This document shows positions 14,930 through 23,752 of a stretch of DNA of 64,000 nucleotides, piece by piece (the stretch's first letter is position 1; every line of letters starts with the position of its first letter). The notes under the pieces are model-generated. The model saw only the letters and a program-made list of their open reading frames with translations, was not told where the DNA came from and did not search any database. The DNA is from Bosea sp. 29B. Lineage in GTDB: Bacteria > Pseudomonadota > Alphaproteobacteria > Rhizobiales > Beijerinckiaceae. Made by a program: the position numbers and the translations under genes. The stretch covers positions 976,255-1,040,254 of the forward strand of contig NZ_LR733817.1 of NCBI RefSeq assembly GCF_902506165.1, given 5' to 3'.

Positions 14930-15904
14930 TCAGGCCGGAACGAGCTTCGATGAATTGCCGCGAACTTTGAAAGCCTCTTTCAAGGCCCAATTCCTGAAAC
15001 CCTGCACGCGCGGATCGTCGAAACGGTTTTCGTGGATCAGGAGGTAATATTCGCCAGCGCTGTCGAGTTCGCTGGTCAACGGAACCGTCAATCCACGCAT
15101 GCCCTCCTCATGCGCCAGGATGATGTCCGGCACGAGCGCAATGCCGCGGCCTTGTCGCGCAGCATCCAGAGACATGAAGAAGTGCCCGAACTGCAGCGTC
15201 GGCTCGATCTCGATCGCCGCCCGCACGCCGTGGGCTTTCAGCCAGTCCGGCCAGGCGTGGCGGCGCGTCGAGGTATGGATCAGCGGCCAGCGCGCCAGAT
15301 CGGCGGGAGTGACGTCCGTCTCGCCGATCAGGCCAGGCGAGCAGACCGGCACCAGCCGATCAGGAAAGAGTTCGTCGGCATGGACCCCGTCCCAGCGCGT
15401 CAGCATGGATAGCTCGATGCGTGGCTGGTTGCGCTCATAGTGCCGGCCCGGCAAGCGTCCGACCCGGATCGCGACATCGGCCTCATGAGCGAGCAGATCC
15501 GCCGGCTCGATCGACGAGACGACACGCAGCTCGATCTCCGGGTGCAGGCTGGTAAAGAGATGCAGCCGCGGCATCAGCCAGACCGAGGCGATCGTCGGCA
15601 GCACCGAGACCGTCAACGTCGCTCGGTCTTTGCGTCGGCTAAAGCGGCCGGCGGCGCGCTCGAGCTCGTCGAGCATGCTCTCGACGCTCCGGAAGAACTG
15701 CTCGCCCTCTGCGGTGAACTCGATCCTGCGGGTGAAGCGGTGGAACAGCTCCTGCCCGAGATGGAGCTCGAGCTCCTTGACCTGACGGCTGACCGCACCC
15801 TGCGTCAGGTTCAGCTCCTCGGCTGCCTTGGTGAAGGACAAATGGCGCGCCGCAGCGTCGAAGCCACGCAACGCATTCAATGGCGGCAGACGCCTCTTTC
15901 GCAT
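14930..15904 (-). CDS. LysR-type transcriptional regulator (GcvA-like)
   Basis: 324 residues beginning MRKRRLPPLNALRGFDAAAR. The winged HTH is near residues 20-65 (FTKAAEELNLTQGAVSRQVK) and the effector-binding domain follows from about 95 (LTVSVLPTIASVWLMPRL), a form typical of the GcvA branch. It is divergent from the sugar ABC operon that begins at 16044 and presumably controls it. Two CATGCATGAG palindromes lie directly between its ATG and the operon. The effector is unknown, probably the substrate of that operon. Confidence 0.85.
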   Translation of the reverse strand: MRKRRLPPLNALRGFDAAARHLSFTKAAEELNLTQGAVSRQVKELELHLGQELFHRFTRRIEFTAEGEQFFRSVESMLDELERAAGRFSRRKDRATLTVSVLPTIASVWLMPRLHLFTSLHPEIELRVVSSIEPADLLAHEADVAIRVGRLPGRHYERNQPRIELSMLTRWDGVHADELFPDRLVPVCSPGLIGETDVTPADLARWPLIHTSTRRHAWPDWLKAHGVRAAIEIEPTLQFGHFFMSLDAARQGRGIALVPDIILAHEEGMRGLTVPLTSELDSAGEYYLLIHENRFDDPRVQGFRNWALKEAFKVRGNSSKLVPA

Positions 15905-15915
15905 GCAGCACCTCT

Positions 15916-15944
15916 CTCATGCATGAGGGTAGATCATGCATGAG
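15916..15944. promoter_or_regulatory. Tandem palindromes, probable LysR operator
   Basis: CTCATGCATGAG (15916-15927) is a perfect 12-bp palindrome. A second, ATCATGCATGAG (15933-15944), shares a perfect 10-bp core TCATGCATGA; centres are 17 bp apart. They begin 12 bp upstream of the LysR ATG and about 100 bp ahead of the ABC operon, a suitable position for autorepression and divergent control. Confidence 0.55.
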
Positions 15945-16043
15945 CGCCGAACAATTCGTTTGTGACGATCGAGCGACGGCCGCATCGTCTCGTCAACGCC
16001 GGACCTGCCCACGGGCATGGCACCGGTGAATGGGGAACTGCCG

Positions 16044-17546
16044 ATGACGATCGAGCCAGCGATCGCGCTCGCCATGCGCGACATCGCCAAGCGCTATGGC
16101 GCGACCTGCGCGCTGCGCAGCGCCGACCTCACCTTGCAAGCTGGCCGCGTCCACGCCTTGCTCGGCGAGAACGGCGCCGGCAAGTCAACCCTGGTGAAGA
16201 TCATCGTCGGCGCTGTGAAGCCCGACAGCGGCAGCGTCACCATCGCTGGCCGGCCGGTCGCCTTCCGCTCGGTAGCCGAGGCGATCGCCGCCGGCATCGT
16301 GCCGATCTACCAGCATCTCAGCCTGTTTCCCGAGCTCTCCGTCCTCGACAATCTTTCTGCCTTCCAGCTCGCCGCCGGCCGTGCCGGCCTCAGCCGCAAG
16401 GCGCTGGTGCCGCGCGAGGAGGCGCGGGCCTGGCTCGCCCGCGTCGGGCTCGACCTCGATCTCGATCGCGCGGTCTCGTCGCTTTCGCTCGGCGAGCGCC
16501 AATTGCTCGAAATCGCCCGCGGTGTCGGCCGCAATTGCCGCATCCTCGTCCTCGACGAGCCCACGGCAGCGCTGAACGGCGCTGAGGCCGACCGGCTCTT
16601 CGCCGTGGTCCGCGATCTCTGCGCCGGCAGCGCGGCCGTGCTCTTCATCTCGCACAAATTCGACGAGATCGAACGCCTTGCCGATGAGGTCACGGTGCTG
16701 CGCGATGGCGCCACCGTGATCGACGCCGCCCCGATCGGCCGGCATGACCGCGCCACGCTGGTCAAGGCGATGCTGGGCATGCAGGTCGAGCACGAGCACC
16801 GCTCCGGCAGCGCCCGGGCCGAACCGGTCCTGACTGCAGCCAATGTCCGCATGGCGACTGGCCATAGCCTCGACCTCTCGGTGCGCGCCGGTGAAATCGT
16901 CGGCCTCGCCGGTCTGGTCGGCTCCGGAGCGCTCGCGATCGCCGCCACCATGGCCGGCGCCGCTCCCGGCCAGGGCGAGATCGCTGTCGGCGACCAGCGC
17001 TTTGCGCTCGGCGATCGGCGCGAAGCCGTCCGCCTCGGCGTCGCCTACGTCCCGGCCGATCGCCATGCCGAGGGACTGTTTCCGCCGGTCAGCGCGATCG
17101 GCAACGCCTCAGCCAGCGCCCTGTCGCGTTTTTCCGCTCGTGGCCTCCTCGGCAAGGCGCGTGAGCGCGACGCGATCGAGCCGCTGCTGCGCCGCCTGCA
17201 CCTGCATCCGGCCCGGCCGGACGCCGAGGCCGCGAGCTTCAGCGGCGGCAACCAGCAGAAGCTGCTGATCGCGCGCTGCCTCGCCTTGCCGAACCTGCGC
17301 GCCCTCGTCCTGCTGGAGCCGACGCGCGGGGTCGACGTCGCCGCCCGCGCCATGATCCACCGCGCCGTCATCGAGATGGCGCGCTCGGGCGTCGCCGTCC
17401 TGGTCGCATCGAGCGACCTCGACGAGCTGACAGCGCTCTGCGACCGCTATCTCGTGGTCCGGGACGGCATGATCGCGCAGGAACTGCCGGCCTGCGCCGC
17501 AACCGAGGCGATCATGGCCGCGCTCGCCGGAAAGGCAGCGGCATGA
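16044..17546 (+). CDS. Sugar ABC transporter ATP-binding protein (RbsA/MglA type, two ABC domains)
   Basis: 500 residues from ATG 16044 (GGGGAA upstream; ATG 16017 also in frame). Energises import of a small sugar or polyol. First ABC domain: Walker A GENGAGKST near 40-48, signature LSLGERQLLEIA near 148-159, Walker B ILVLDEPTA near 166-174. The second domain has the usual degenerate P-loop (GLVGSGALA) and signature FSGGNQQKLLIAR near 400-412. This tandem layout defines the CUT2 class. First gene of a long operon; the next gene overlaps by 4 bp. Confidence 0.9.
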   Translation: MTIEPAIALAMRDIAKRYGATCALRSADLTLQAGRVHALLGENGAGKSTLVKIIVGAVKPDSGSVTIAGRPVAFRSVAEAIAAGIVPIYQHLSLFPELSVLDNLSAFQLAAGRAGLSRKALVPREEARAWLARVGLDLDLDRAVSSLSLGERQLLEIARGVGRNCRILVLDEPTAALNGAEADRLFAVVRDLCAGSAAVLFISHKFDEIERLADEVTVLRDGATVIDAAPIGRHDRATLVKAMLGMQVEHEHRSGSARAEPVLTAANVRMATGHSLDLSVRAGEIVGLAGLVGSGALAIAATMAGAAPGQGEIAVGDQRFALGDRREAVRLGVAYVPADRHAEGLFPPVSAIGNASASALSRFSARGLLGKARERDAIEPLLRRLHLHPARPDAEAASFSGGNQQKLLIARCLALPNLRALVLLEPTRGVDVAARAMIHRAVIEMARSGVAVLVASSDLDELTALCDRYLVVRDGMIAQELPACAATEAIMAALAGKAAA

Positions 17547-18544
17547 GCAGCTTTCCAATCGGCGACCGGGGCCCCTCCAGCATGCCTGCCATCCTGCGCC
17601 CGCCCGCCATCCTCGTCGTGACGGCGCTGCTGTTCGGGCTGGCCGCCCTCGCAGTGCCGCGCTTCGGCACGCTCGGCAATATCGAGAACGTGCTGCGCAT
17701 CGCTGCGATCCTCGGCATCGTCGCCTGCGGCCAGGCCATCGTCGTCATCCTCGCCGGCATCGAGTTCTCGTTCGGTGCCTCGGCGGCGCTGGCCAGCGTC
17801 GTCATCGTCATGGCCCTGCCGACAGCCGGTGTGGTCGGCGCCTTCCTCCTCGGCGGCCTGCTGATCCTTGCGATCGGCATGGTCAACGGCCTACTCGTTG
17901 CCCGCTTTGCCGTGCCGCCGGTGATCGCGACGCTCGGCATGCTGATGATCGCCTCAGGCCTTGCCGCCTGGCTCGCCGGCGGCCTGCCGATCGACGCGCC
18001 GCCCTCGGACGCCTTCTCATGGCCGGCGCGCGGCCGGGTCCTCGGCATACCCGTGCCGATCATCTGCGCCGCTATCGCCTTCGCCGCGCTGCATCTGCTG
18101 CTCGCGAAAACCCGGCTCGGACGCGGCTGGTATCTGGTCGGCGCCAATGCGACGGCTGCCAGGCTCGCCGGCCTCTCCGTGCCCCGCCTCGTCTTCTCCG
18201 GCTACGCCGTGGCCGGCCTGTTCTGCGCGCTCGGCGCCGTCATCCTGACCAGCCGCGTCGCCTCGGGCCAGCCGATGCTCGCGCCGAACCTGCCCTTCGA
18301 GACCATCGCCGCCTGCGCCGTCGGCGGGCTGCCGCTCGGGGGAGGACGCGGCAATGTCCTGCAGGTCGCCTGCGGCGTGCTGATCGTCGCCATGCTCAAC
18401 AACATCGTGGTGCTGCTGAACCTGCCGACCGCCTACCAGCTCATCCTGCTCGGCACGCTCGTCGTCGCTGCCGTGCTGCTCCAGCGCGACTGGGCCTTCC
18501 TCGGCAACGCAATCCGCGTCGTCACCGGCGGGAGGCGCGGATGA
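17543..18544 (+). CDS. Sugar ABC transporter permease (RbsC type)
   Basis: 333 residues, hydrophobic throughout, with 8-10 predicted helices. Family motifs include GQAIVVILAGIEFSFGASAAL (the place of the usual GIDLSVG motif) and the C-terminal CAVGGLPLGGGRGNVLQVA, equivalent to the A-x-x-I-G-G-T-S-x-x-G-G-x-G block. The ATGA overlap with the upstream ATPase fixes the start. One of two permeases here, so the membrane channel is probably a heterodimer. Confidence 0.85.
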   Translation: MSSFPIGDRGPSSMPAILRPPAILVVTALLFGLAALAVPRFGTLGNIENVLRIAAILGIVACGQAIVVILAGIEFSFGASAALASVVIVMALPTAGVVGAFLLGGLLILAIGMVNGLLVARFAVPPVIATLGMLMIASGLAAWLAGGLPIDAPPSDAFSWPARGRVLGIPVPIICAAIAFAALHLLLAKTRLGRGWYLVGANATAARLAGLSVPRLVFSGYAVAGLFCALGAVILTSRVASGQPMLAPNLPFETIAACAVGGLPLGGGRGNVLQVACGVLIVAMLNNIVVLLNLPTAYQLILLGTLVVAAVLLQRDWAFLGNAIRVVTGGRRG

Positions 18545-19506
18545 CCCCGGCCATCGCCCCTCGCCTGCTGGTCGCACCTGCCGGCATCCTCGCCGCCGGC
18601 CTCGTCTTCGCCGCGATAGCGCCCGGCTTCCTCTCGCTCGGCAATGCCGCCAGCATCGCCGGCCAAGCCTGGGTCCTCGTCCTGCTGGCGACAGGCCAGA
18701 TGTTCGCCCTCGCCGCCCGCGGCTTCGACATCTCGGTCGGCGCGATCGCGGCGCTGGCCGGAACGCTCGCCGCCATGGCCGCCAACAGCTTCGGGCTGGC
18801 CGGCCTGCTCGTCGCCCCGCTGGTCGGTCTCGCTTGCGGCACACTGAACGGCTGGCTCGTCGGCCGGCTCGCCTTGCAGCCGATCGTCGCGACGCTCGGC
18901 TCGCTGGTCGCGCTCAAGGGCCTCGCCCTGCTGGTCAGCGATGACGGCCAGGCCGTGCCGCTCACCGAAGCCGGCCATGCCACCAGCCTCGCCTTCGATC
19001 CGGTGCTCGGCCTGCCGCCGCTCGCCTGGCTCGCCCTCGCCTGCGTCCTCGGCGCCCAGTTCCTCCTGAGCCACGCCACACTCGGCAAGCGCATCCTGAT
19101 GCTCGGCGCCAATCCCGAAGCCGTCAGCCTGGTCGGCGCCGATGCCGGCGCGCTCCAAATCCGGGCCTACCAGCTCTGCGGCCTCTTCGCCGGACTTGCC
19201 GGAGCGCTGATGACGGCCCGAGCCGGCGCCGGCCTGCCAACCGAAGGCGCCGGCATGGAATTGCAGGCGATCGCCGCAGCGATCATCGGCGGGACCGCGT
19301 TGTCGGGTGGCGTCGCCAACGCCATCGCGGTCGCGGCCGGTGCGTTCTTCGTTCAGGCCGTGCTGACCGGACTCAATCTCACCGGTGTCTCGCCCTTCCT
19401 GGCGCAGGTCACCGTCGGCCTCGTCATCCTCGGCTCCGGCCTGATGGACACCGCCCTCCGCTCGCTCCTTTCCCGCAACCGCCAGCCCAAGGACGTATCG
19501 CCATGA
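18541..19506 (+). CDS. Sugar ABC transporter permease, second subunit (RbsC type)
   Basis: 321 residues from ATG 18541, again in an ATGA overlap. It has the canonical LAARGFDISVGAIAAL motif near residues 57-72, and AAAIIGGTALSGGVANAIA near 248-266, where CUT2 permeases interact with the ATPase. Polytopic inner-membrane protein. Pairing with the previous permease is normal for CUT2 systems with two permease genes. Confidence 0.85.
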   Translation: MTPAIAPRLLVAPAGILAAGLVFAAIAPGFLSLGNAASIAGQAWVLVLLATGQMFALAARGFDISVGAIAALAGTLAAMAANSFGLAGLLVAPLVGLACGTLNGWLVGRLALQPIVATLGSLVALKGLALLVSDDGQAVPLTEAGHATSLAFDPVLGLPPLAWLALACVLGAQFLLSHATLGKRILMLGANPEAVSLVGADAGALQIRAYQLCGLFAGLAGALMTARAGAGLPTEGAGMELQAIAAAIIGGTALSGGVANAIAVAAGAFFVQAVLTGLNLTGVSPFLAQVTVGLVILGSGLMDTALRSLLSRNRQPKDVSP

Positions 19507-20459
19507 CATTCCTGTCCCGCCGTAGCCTGCTGCTCGCCTCGATCGCTGCCGCCGCTTTGGCGCAGCCGGCCCTCGCCCAGGAGAAGACGATCGGCATCGC
19601 CGTGCCGAACCTCGCCTCCTCCTTCTGGATCTCCGCCGTCTACGGCATGGAGAGCGAGGCGAAGGCGGGTGGCGCCACCGTGCTCAAGCTCAATGCCGGC
19701 GGTGACGCCAACGCCTCGCAGCAGATCGCCCAGGTGCAGGACCTGATCCAGCGCAAGGTCGCGGCGATCGTGATCGGCGCCACCAATGGCGATGCGGTCA
19801 AGCCGATCGTCGAGCGCGCGATCGAGGCCGGCATCCCGGTGGTCGGCATCTCCTCGCCGCCGAACACGCCGAAGCTTGCCTCGCTGGTCAGCGCCGACCA
19901 TGCCGACATGGGCAAGCTCCAGGCCGAATGCCTCGCCAAGGCGGTCGGCGGCAAGGGCACGGTCGCAATGATGGCGGGCCCCGCCGGCCAGGCCTGGTCG
20001 GACCTGCGCGCCAAGGGCTTCCGCGAGGCGCTGGCCAAGGCGGCGCCCGACGTCAAGATCGTCGCAGAATCGCGCCTCGCCGACAATCGCAACGCCGCGC
20101 TCGGCACCGCCGAGGACTGGACGCAGCGCTTCCCCGACCTCGCCGGCATCTATGCGGCGACCGACGACATGGCGGCCGGCGTCGTCTCGGCCTTCAAGTC
20201 GGCGAGCAAGCCGGTGAAGGTCTCGGCCTCGAATTTCAGCCCGACCGCCCAGCAGATGCTGAAGGACGGCGACATCGCCTGCACCTCGATCCAACAGGTC
20301 GTCGCCCAGGGCAAGGCCGCGATGGCGCAGGCGCTGAAGGCCGCGGCCAAGCAGCCGGTCGAGGCGCGTGTCGTCCTGCCGGCTCTGCTGGTGACGCGCG
20401 AGAACGTCGCGACCGTCGACCTCTCCTCGGTCGTCGCGCCGGCCGATTATCGCCCCTGA
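19503..20459 (+). CDS. Periplasmic sugar-binding protein of the CUT2 importer
   Basis: 318 residues. The N-terminus MTFLSRRSLLLASIAAAALA with ALAQ cleavage region near residue 24 is a signal peptide with a twin-arginine-like SRRSLL start. The mature part is a type I periplasmic-binding fold (Peripla_BP_4): KTIGIAVPNLASSFWISAVY, then VAAIVIGATNGDAVKPIVE and FSPTAQQMLKDGDI. It overlaps the permease gene by 4 bp. The ligand cannot be told from sequence; the downstream enzymes do not match a known sugar pathway. Confidence 0.85.
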   Translation: MTFLSRRSLLLASIAAAALAQPALAQEKTIGIAVPNLASSFWISAVYGMESEAKAGGATVLKLNAGGDANASQQIAQVQDLIQRKVAAIVIGATNGDAVKPIVERAIEAGIPVVGISSPPNTPKLASLVSADHADMGKLQAECLAKAVGGKGTVAMMAGPAGQAWSDLRAKGFREALAKAAPDVKIVAESRLADNRNAALGTAEDWTQRFPDLAGIYAATDDMAAGVVSAFKSASKPVKVSASNFSPTAQQMLKDGDIACTSIQQVVAQGKAAMAQALKAAAKQPVEARVVLPALLVTRENVATVDLSSVVAPADYRP

Positions 20460-20472
20460 CGGACGCACGATC

Positions 20473-21360
20473 ATGCTGCCTAGCTCCGGACGCTTCCCCT
20501 ACTCGCCCATCGTCGACCGGCCGGACTTCACCTGGCCGGGCGGCAAGCGGCTCGCCGTCTATGTCGCGCTCTGCGTCGAGCATTTCGCCTATGGCTCGGG
20601 GCTCGGCCTGCCCTATTCGCCGGGACTCCAGCACCCCAACACCTACAACTGGGCCTGGCGCGAATACGGCAACCGCGTCGGCGGCTGGCGGCTGATCGAG
20701 CTCTTCGACGAGTACCGCCTGCCGCTCTCGGTGCTGCTCAACACCGAATGCTACGAGCACTGCCCCGAGTTGGTCGCGGCCCATCGTCGTCGCGGCGACG
20801 AGATCGTCGCCCATGGCCGCACCAATTCCGAGCATCAGAATGGCATGGAGGTCGAGGCCGAGCGAAGGCTGATCGCCGAGGCGACGCAGGCGATCGCGAG
20901 CCATGAAGGCGCTGCGCCTGCCGGCTGGATGAGCCCCGGCGCCCATCCCAGCGCCAACACCGAGGACCTGCTGACTGAGGCCGGCTACGGCTACACCATG
21001 GACTGGCCGATGGACGACCAGCCGGTCTGGCTCAAGACCAAGGGTGGCCCCCTGCTGGCAATGCCCTATCCGCACGAGGTCAACGACGTGCCGATGGTCG
21101 TGCTGCATGATGGCACGGCGCAGGCCTTCGCCGACATGGCGATCGACAATCTCGACGAGATGCTCGGCCAGTCCGAGCAGCAGGCGCTGGTCTACGGCAT
21201 GACGATCCACACCTTCATCGTCGGCCAACCCTTCCGCATCCGACAGTTCCGCCGGGTGCTCGACCATCTCAACAAGCACCAGGACCGCATCTGGTTCACC
21301 ACGGCCGGCGCCTGCGCGCGCCATTACGCCAGCCTGTTCCCGGCCCCGTCGGCCGGCTGA
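20473..21360 (+). CDS. Polysaccharide deacetylase-like hydrolase (CE4/PuuE-like fold)
   Basis: 295 residues. It has a W-P-G-G-K-R-L-A-V-Y start to the NodB-like barrel, a conserved C-Y-E-H-C segment, and the metal region EIVAHGRTNSEHQNGM, in which two His could bind the metal. GWMSPGAHPSANTEDLL corresponds to the third NodB motif. Proteins of this shape include allantoinase-type PuuE and formamide/imide hydrolases as well as sugar deacetylases, so the substrate may be a small amide. Follows the binding protein by 13 bp, in the same operon. Confidence 0.75.
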   Translation: MLPSSGRFPYSPIVDRPDFTWPGGKRLAVYVALCVEHFAYGSGLGLPYSPGLQHPNTYNWAWREYGNRVGGWRLIELFDEYRLPLSVLLNTECYEHCPELVAAHRRRGDEIVAHGRTNSEHQNGMEVEAERRLIAEATQAIASHEGAAPAGWMSPGAHPSANTEDLLTEAGYGYTMDWPMDDQPVWLKTKGGPLLAMPYPHEVNDVPMVVLHDGTAQAFADMAIDNLDEMLGQSEQQALVYGMTIHTFIVGQPFRIRQFRRVLDHLNKHQDRIWFTTAGACARHYASLFPAPSAG

Positions 21361-21376
21361 TCGCAAGGAAACGCCC

Positions 21377-22210
21377 ATGACTTCCCCATCCTCACCCGGC
21401 GCGCATCCGCGCCGGCGGGTCGCCATCGCCGGTCTCGGCGCGGTCGGCCTCAAGATCGCCAGCGTGCTCGACCAGGGCGTGCCCGGCTGCGAGCTCGTCG
21501 CCGTCTCCGCCAATGACCGCGACAAGGCCCGCGAGCGGCTTTCCCATCTCTCCCGCCCGGTCCCGGTCGTCGCAATCGAGGAGCTCGAACGCCTCGCCGA
21601 CATCGTCGTCGAATGCGCGCCGGCCGCCTTGCTGCCGGCCATCGCCAAGCCCTTCCTGCGTGCCGGCAAGACGGTGATCGTGCTGAGCTCCGGCGCCATC
21701 CTCTCGCATGAGGGGCTGATCGAGATCGCCCGCCAGCACGGCGGCCAGATCGTCGTGCCGACCGGCGCCCTGCTCGGCCTCGACGCCGTCACCGCCGCGG
21801 CAGAAGGCGTGATTCGCTCGGTCCGGATGATCACGCGCAAGCCGGTGCGCGGCCTCGTCGGCGCGCCCTATCTGATCGAGAACAACATCGCGCTCGACGA
21901 TGTCAGAGAGCCGACGCGGGTGTTCAGCGGCACGCCGCGCGAGGCGGCGATTGGCTTCCCGGCCAATCTCAATGTCGCGGTCGCGCTCTCGCTCGCCGGC
22001 ATCGGGCCGGACCGGACGACGCTGGAAATCTGGGCCGACCCGGCGCTGACCCGCAATACCCACACGATCGAGGTCGACGCCGACTCCGCCAGCTTCTCGA
22101 TGACCATCGAGAACGTGCCGAGTGACAACCCCAAGACCGGCCGCATCACCGCGCTCTCGGTCATCTCCTATCTGCGCAAGCTCGACGCTCCCTTGCGCAT
22201 CGGCTCGTAA
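21377..22210 (+). CDS. L-aspartate dehydrogenase-like oxidoreductase (NadX/DUF108)
   Basis: 277 residues from ATG 21377 with AAGGAAA upstream. Rossmann domain at the N-terminus (RRVAIAGLGAVGLKIASVL, residues 13-31), then the C-terminal aspartate-dehydrogenase domain with FPANLNVAVALSLAGIGPDR and EVDADSASFSMTIEN, where the family's substrate-binding residues lie. Known members reversibly convert aspartate to iminoaspartate. In catabolic clusters with RraA proteins and SDRs, homologues probably act on other amino or hydroxy acids; that is inferred for this one. Confidence 0.75.
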   Translation: MTSPSSPGAHPRRRVAIAGLGAVGLKIASVLDQGVPGCELVAVSANDRDKARERLSHLSRPVPVVAIEELERLADIVVECAPAALLPAIAKPFLRAGKTVIVLSSGAILSHEGLIEIARQHGGQIVVPTGALLGLDAVTAAAEGVIRSVRMITRKPVRGLVGAPYLIENNIALDDVREPTRVFSGTPREAAIGFPANLNVAVALSLAGIGPDRTTLEIWADPALTRNTHTIEVDADSASFSMTIENVPSDNPKTGRITALSVISYLRKLDAPLRIGS

Positions 22211-22234
22211 GCCAGGACTCACAAGGAACCCACC

Positions 22235-23020
22235 ATGGATCTGGGAATTGCTGGACGCACGGCGCTCGTACTGGGTGCCGGCGGCGGGCTCGGCCGCGCC
22301 ATCGCCAGGACGCTCGCAAGGGAAGGCGCCAAGGTCGCGCTCGCCGATATCGACAAAACGTCGCTCGCCGCCACGGCGGCCGACCTCGCCGCCCTCGGCG
22401 CGCCGCATCTGGCGCAGCGCTGGGACATCGGCCGCCTTGACGAGGCCGACGGGCATCTTTCCGCGATCGGCGAGACGCTCGGGCCGGTCGACATCCTCGT
22501 CAACAATACTGGCGGCCCGCCGCCCAGCCTCGCCGCCGGCGTGCCGCCCGAGACCTGGACGGCGCAGTTCCAGGCGATGGTGCTCTCCGTCATCGCTCTA
22601 ACCGACAAGGTGCTACCGGGGATGCGCGAGCGCGGCTTCGGGCGGGTCGTCACCTCGACCTCCTCGGGCGTCGTCGCACCGATCCCGAATCTGGCGATCT
22701 CGAACGCCCTGCGCCTGTCGCTGGTCGGCTGGTCCAAGACACTGGCGCGCGAGGTCGCCGCTTCCGGCATCACCTGCAATATCATCCTGCCGGGGCGGAT
22801 CGCCACCGACCGCATCCTCTTTCTCGACGAGCAGAAGGCCAGGCGCGAAGGCCGCCCGCTCGCCGACATCGTCGCCGAGAGCACGGGCTCGATCCCGCTC
22901 GGCCGCTACGGCACGCCCGAGGAATACGCCGACGCCGTCGCCTTCCTCGCCAGCGCCCGCGCCGCCTACATCACCGGCTCGGTCATCCGGGTCGATGGCG
23001 GCTATCTCCAGAGCATCTGA
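22235..23020 (+). CDS. SDR family oxidoreductase lacking the usual catalytic Tyr
   Basis: 261 residues, the normal SDR length. The dinucleotide motif is [17 protein letters not shown] near residues 12-28, and NNTGGPPPS replaces the common NNAG motif. At the active site TSTSSG supplies the Ser, but the YxxxK region reads [12 protein letters not shown], with no Tyr or Lys in the expected places. This fits the BKR-like subgroup of SDRs with an altered tetrad. The C-terminus [12 protein letters not shown] is normal. 15 bp separate it from the RraA gene. Reaction unknown. Confidence 0.8.
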   Translation: MDLGIAGRTALVLGAGGGLGRAIARTLAREGAKVALADIDKTSLAATAADLAALGAPHLAQRWDIGRLDEADGHLSAIGETLGPVDILVNNTGGPPPSLAAGVPPETWTAQFQAMVLSVIALTDKVLPGMRERGFGRVVTSTSSGVVAPIPNLAISNALRLSLVGWSKTLAREVAASGITCNIILPGRIATDRILFLDEQKARREGRPLADIVAESTGSIPLGRYGTPEEYADAVAFLASARAAYITGSVIRVDGGYLQSI

Positions 23021-23034
23021 AAGGACATGAGATC

Positions 23035-23727
23035 ATGACCGAACTGCCCCAGCGCGACGCCATCTGGCGCGAGGACATCCGCCACCGCTTCCTCGCCGTC
23101 GACACCTCCAACGTCGCCGACGTGCTCGACACGCTCGGCCTGCCGGACCAGGGCCTCGCACCGCAATTTGCGCCCTATCCCGCGACGACCGGACAGCTCG
23201 CCGGCTTTGCCTATACGATCCGCGGCCAGATGACGCCGTTTCCGCTCGGCGGCGACGCCGAGAAGATGACGGCTTGCCAGGGCGTCTCGCCCGGCGAGGT
23301 CACGGTCTGGAGCGGCGATGGCGAAGGCATCTGCTATTTCGGCGAGCTGATCGCGATTGGCATGAAGGAGAAGGGCTGCGTCGGCGCCCTCGTCGACGGC
23401 GGTATCCGCGACATTCGCTGGATCGGCGAGCAGGCCTTCCCGGTCTATGCGCGCTATCGCACGCCGGTGCAGTCGATCGGCCGCTGGAAGGTCAATGCCA
23501 GCCAGGTTCCGGTGCTGATGCGCGGCGCGACCAGCCGCTATGTCGAGATCAAGCCCGGCGACTTCATCCTCGCCGACGATGACGGCGCCATCGTCATCCC
23601 GGCCGAGCGGATCGAGGAGGTGCTGGCCGAAGCCGAGCGGCTGACCGCCGTCGAGGTCAAGATCCGGCAGGAGCTCTCGCGCGGGCTCTCGCTCGCCGAC
23701 GCCCTGGCGAAGTACGGCCACGTCTGA
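23035..23727 (+). CDS. RraA family protein, putative 4-hydroxy-4-methyl-2-oxoglutarate aldolase-like
   Basis: 230 residues with the RraA/HMG-aldolase fold. Key features are DTSNVADVLDTLGLPDQGL at the N-terminus, GELIAIGMKEKGCVGALVDGG, and GGIRDI near residue 125, where the Arg and the metal-binding Asp sit. Such proteins cleave 4-hydroxy-2-oxo acids or decarboxylate oxaloacetate; only some bind RNase E. Here it ends a catabolic operon and is likely to act on a hydroxy-oxo acid produced by the preceding oxidoreductases. Confidence 0.8.
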   Translation: MTELPQRDAIWREDIRHRFLAVDTSNVADVLDTLGLPDQGLAPQFAPYPATTGQLAGFAYTIRGQMTPFPLGGDAEKMTACQGVSPGEVTVWSGDGEGICYFGELIAIGMKEKGCVGALVDGGIRDIRWIGEQAFPVYARYRTPVQSIGRWKVNASQVPVLMRGATSRYVEIKPGDFILADDDGAIVIPAERIEEVLAEAERLTAVEVKIRQELSRGLSLADALAKYGHV

Positions 23728-23752
23728 CCGGACGCTCGACCATCGCGGGAGG

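Noticed and set aside
14787..15047. Short frames through the tRNA fragment and terminator
   Set aside because: They read through a tRNA piece and a hairpin and have no protein-like composition.
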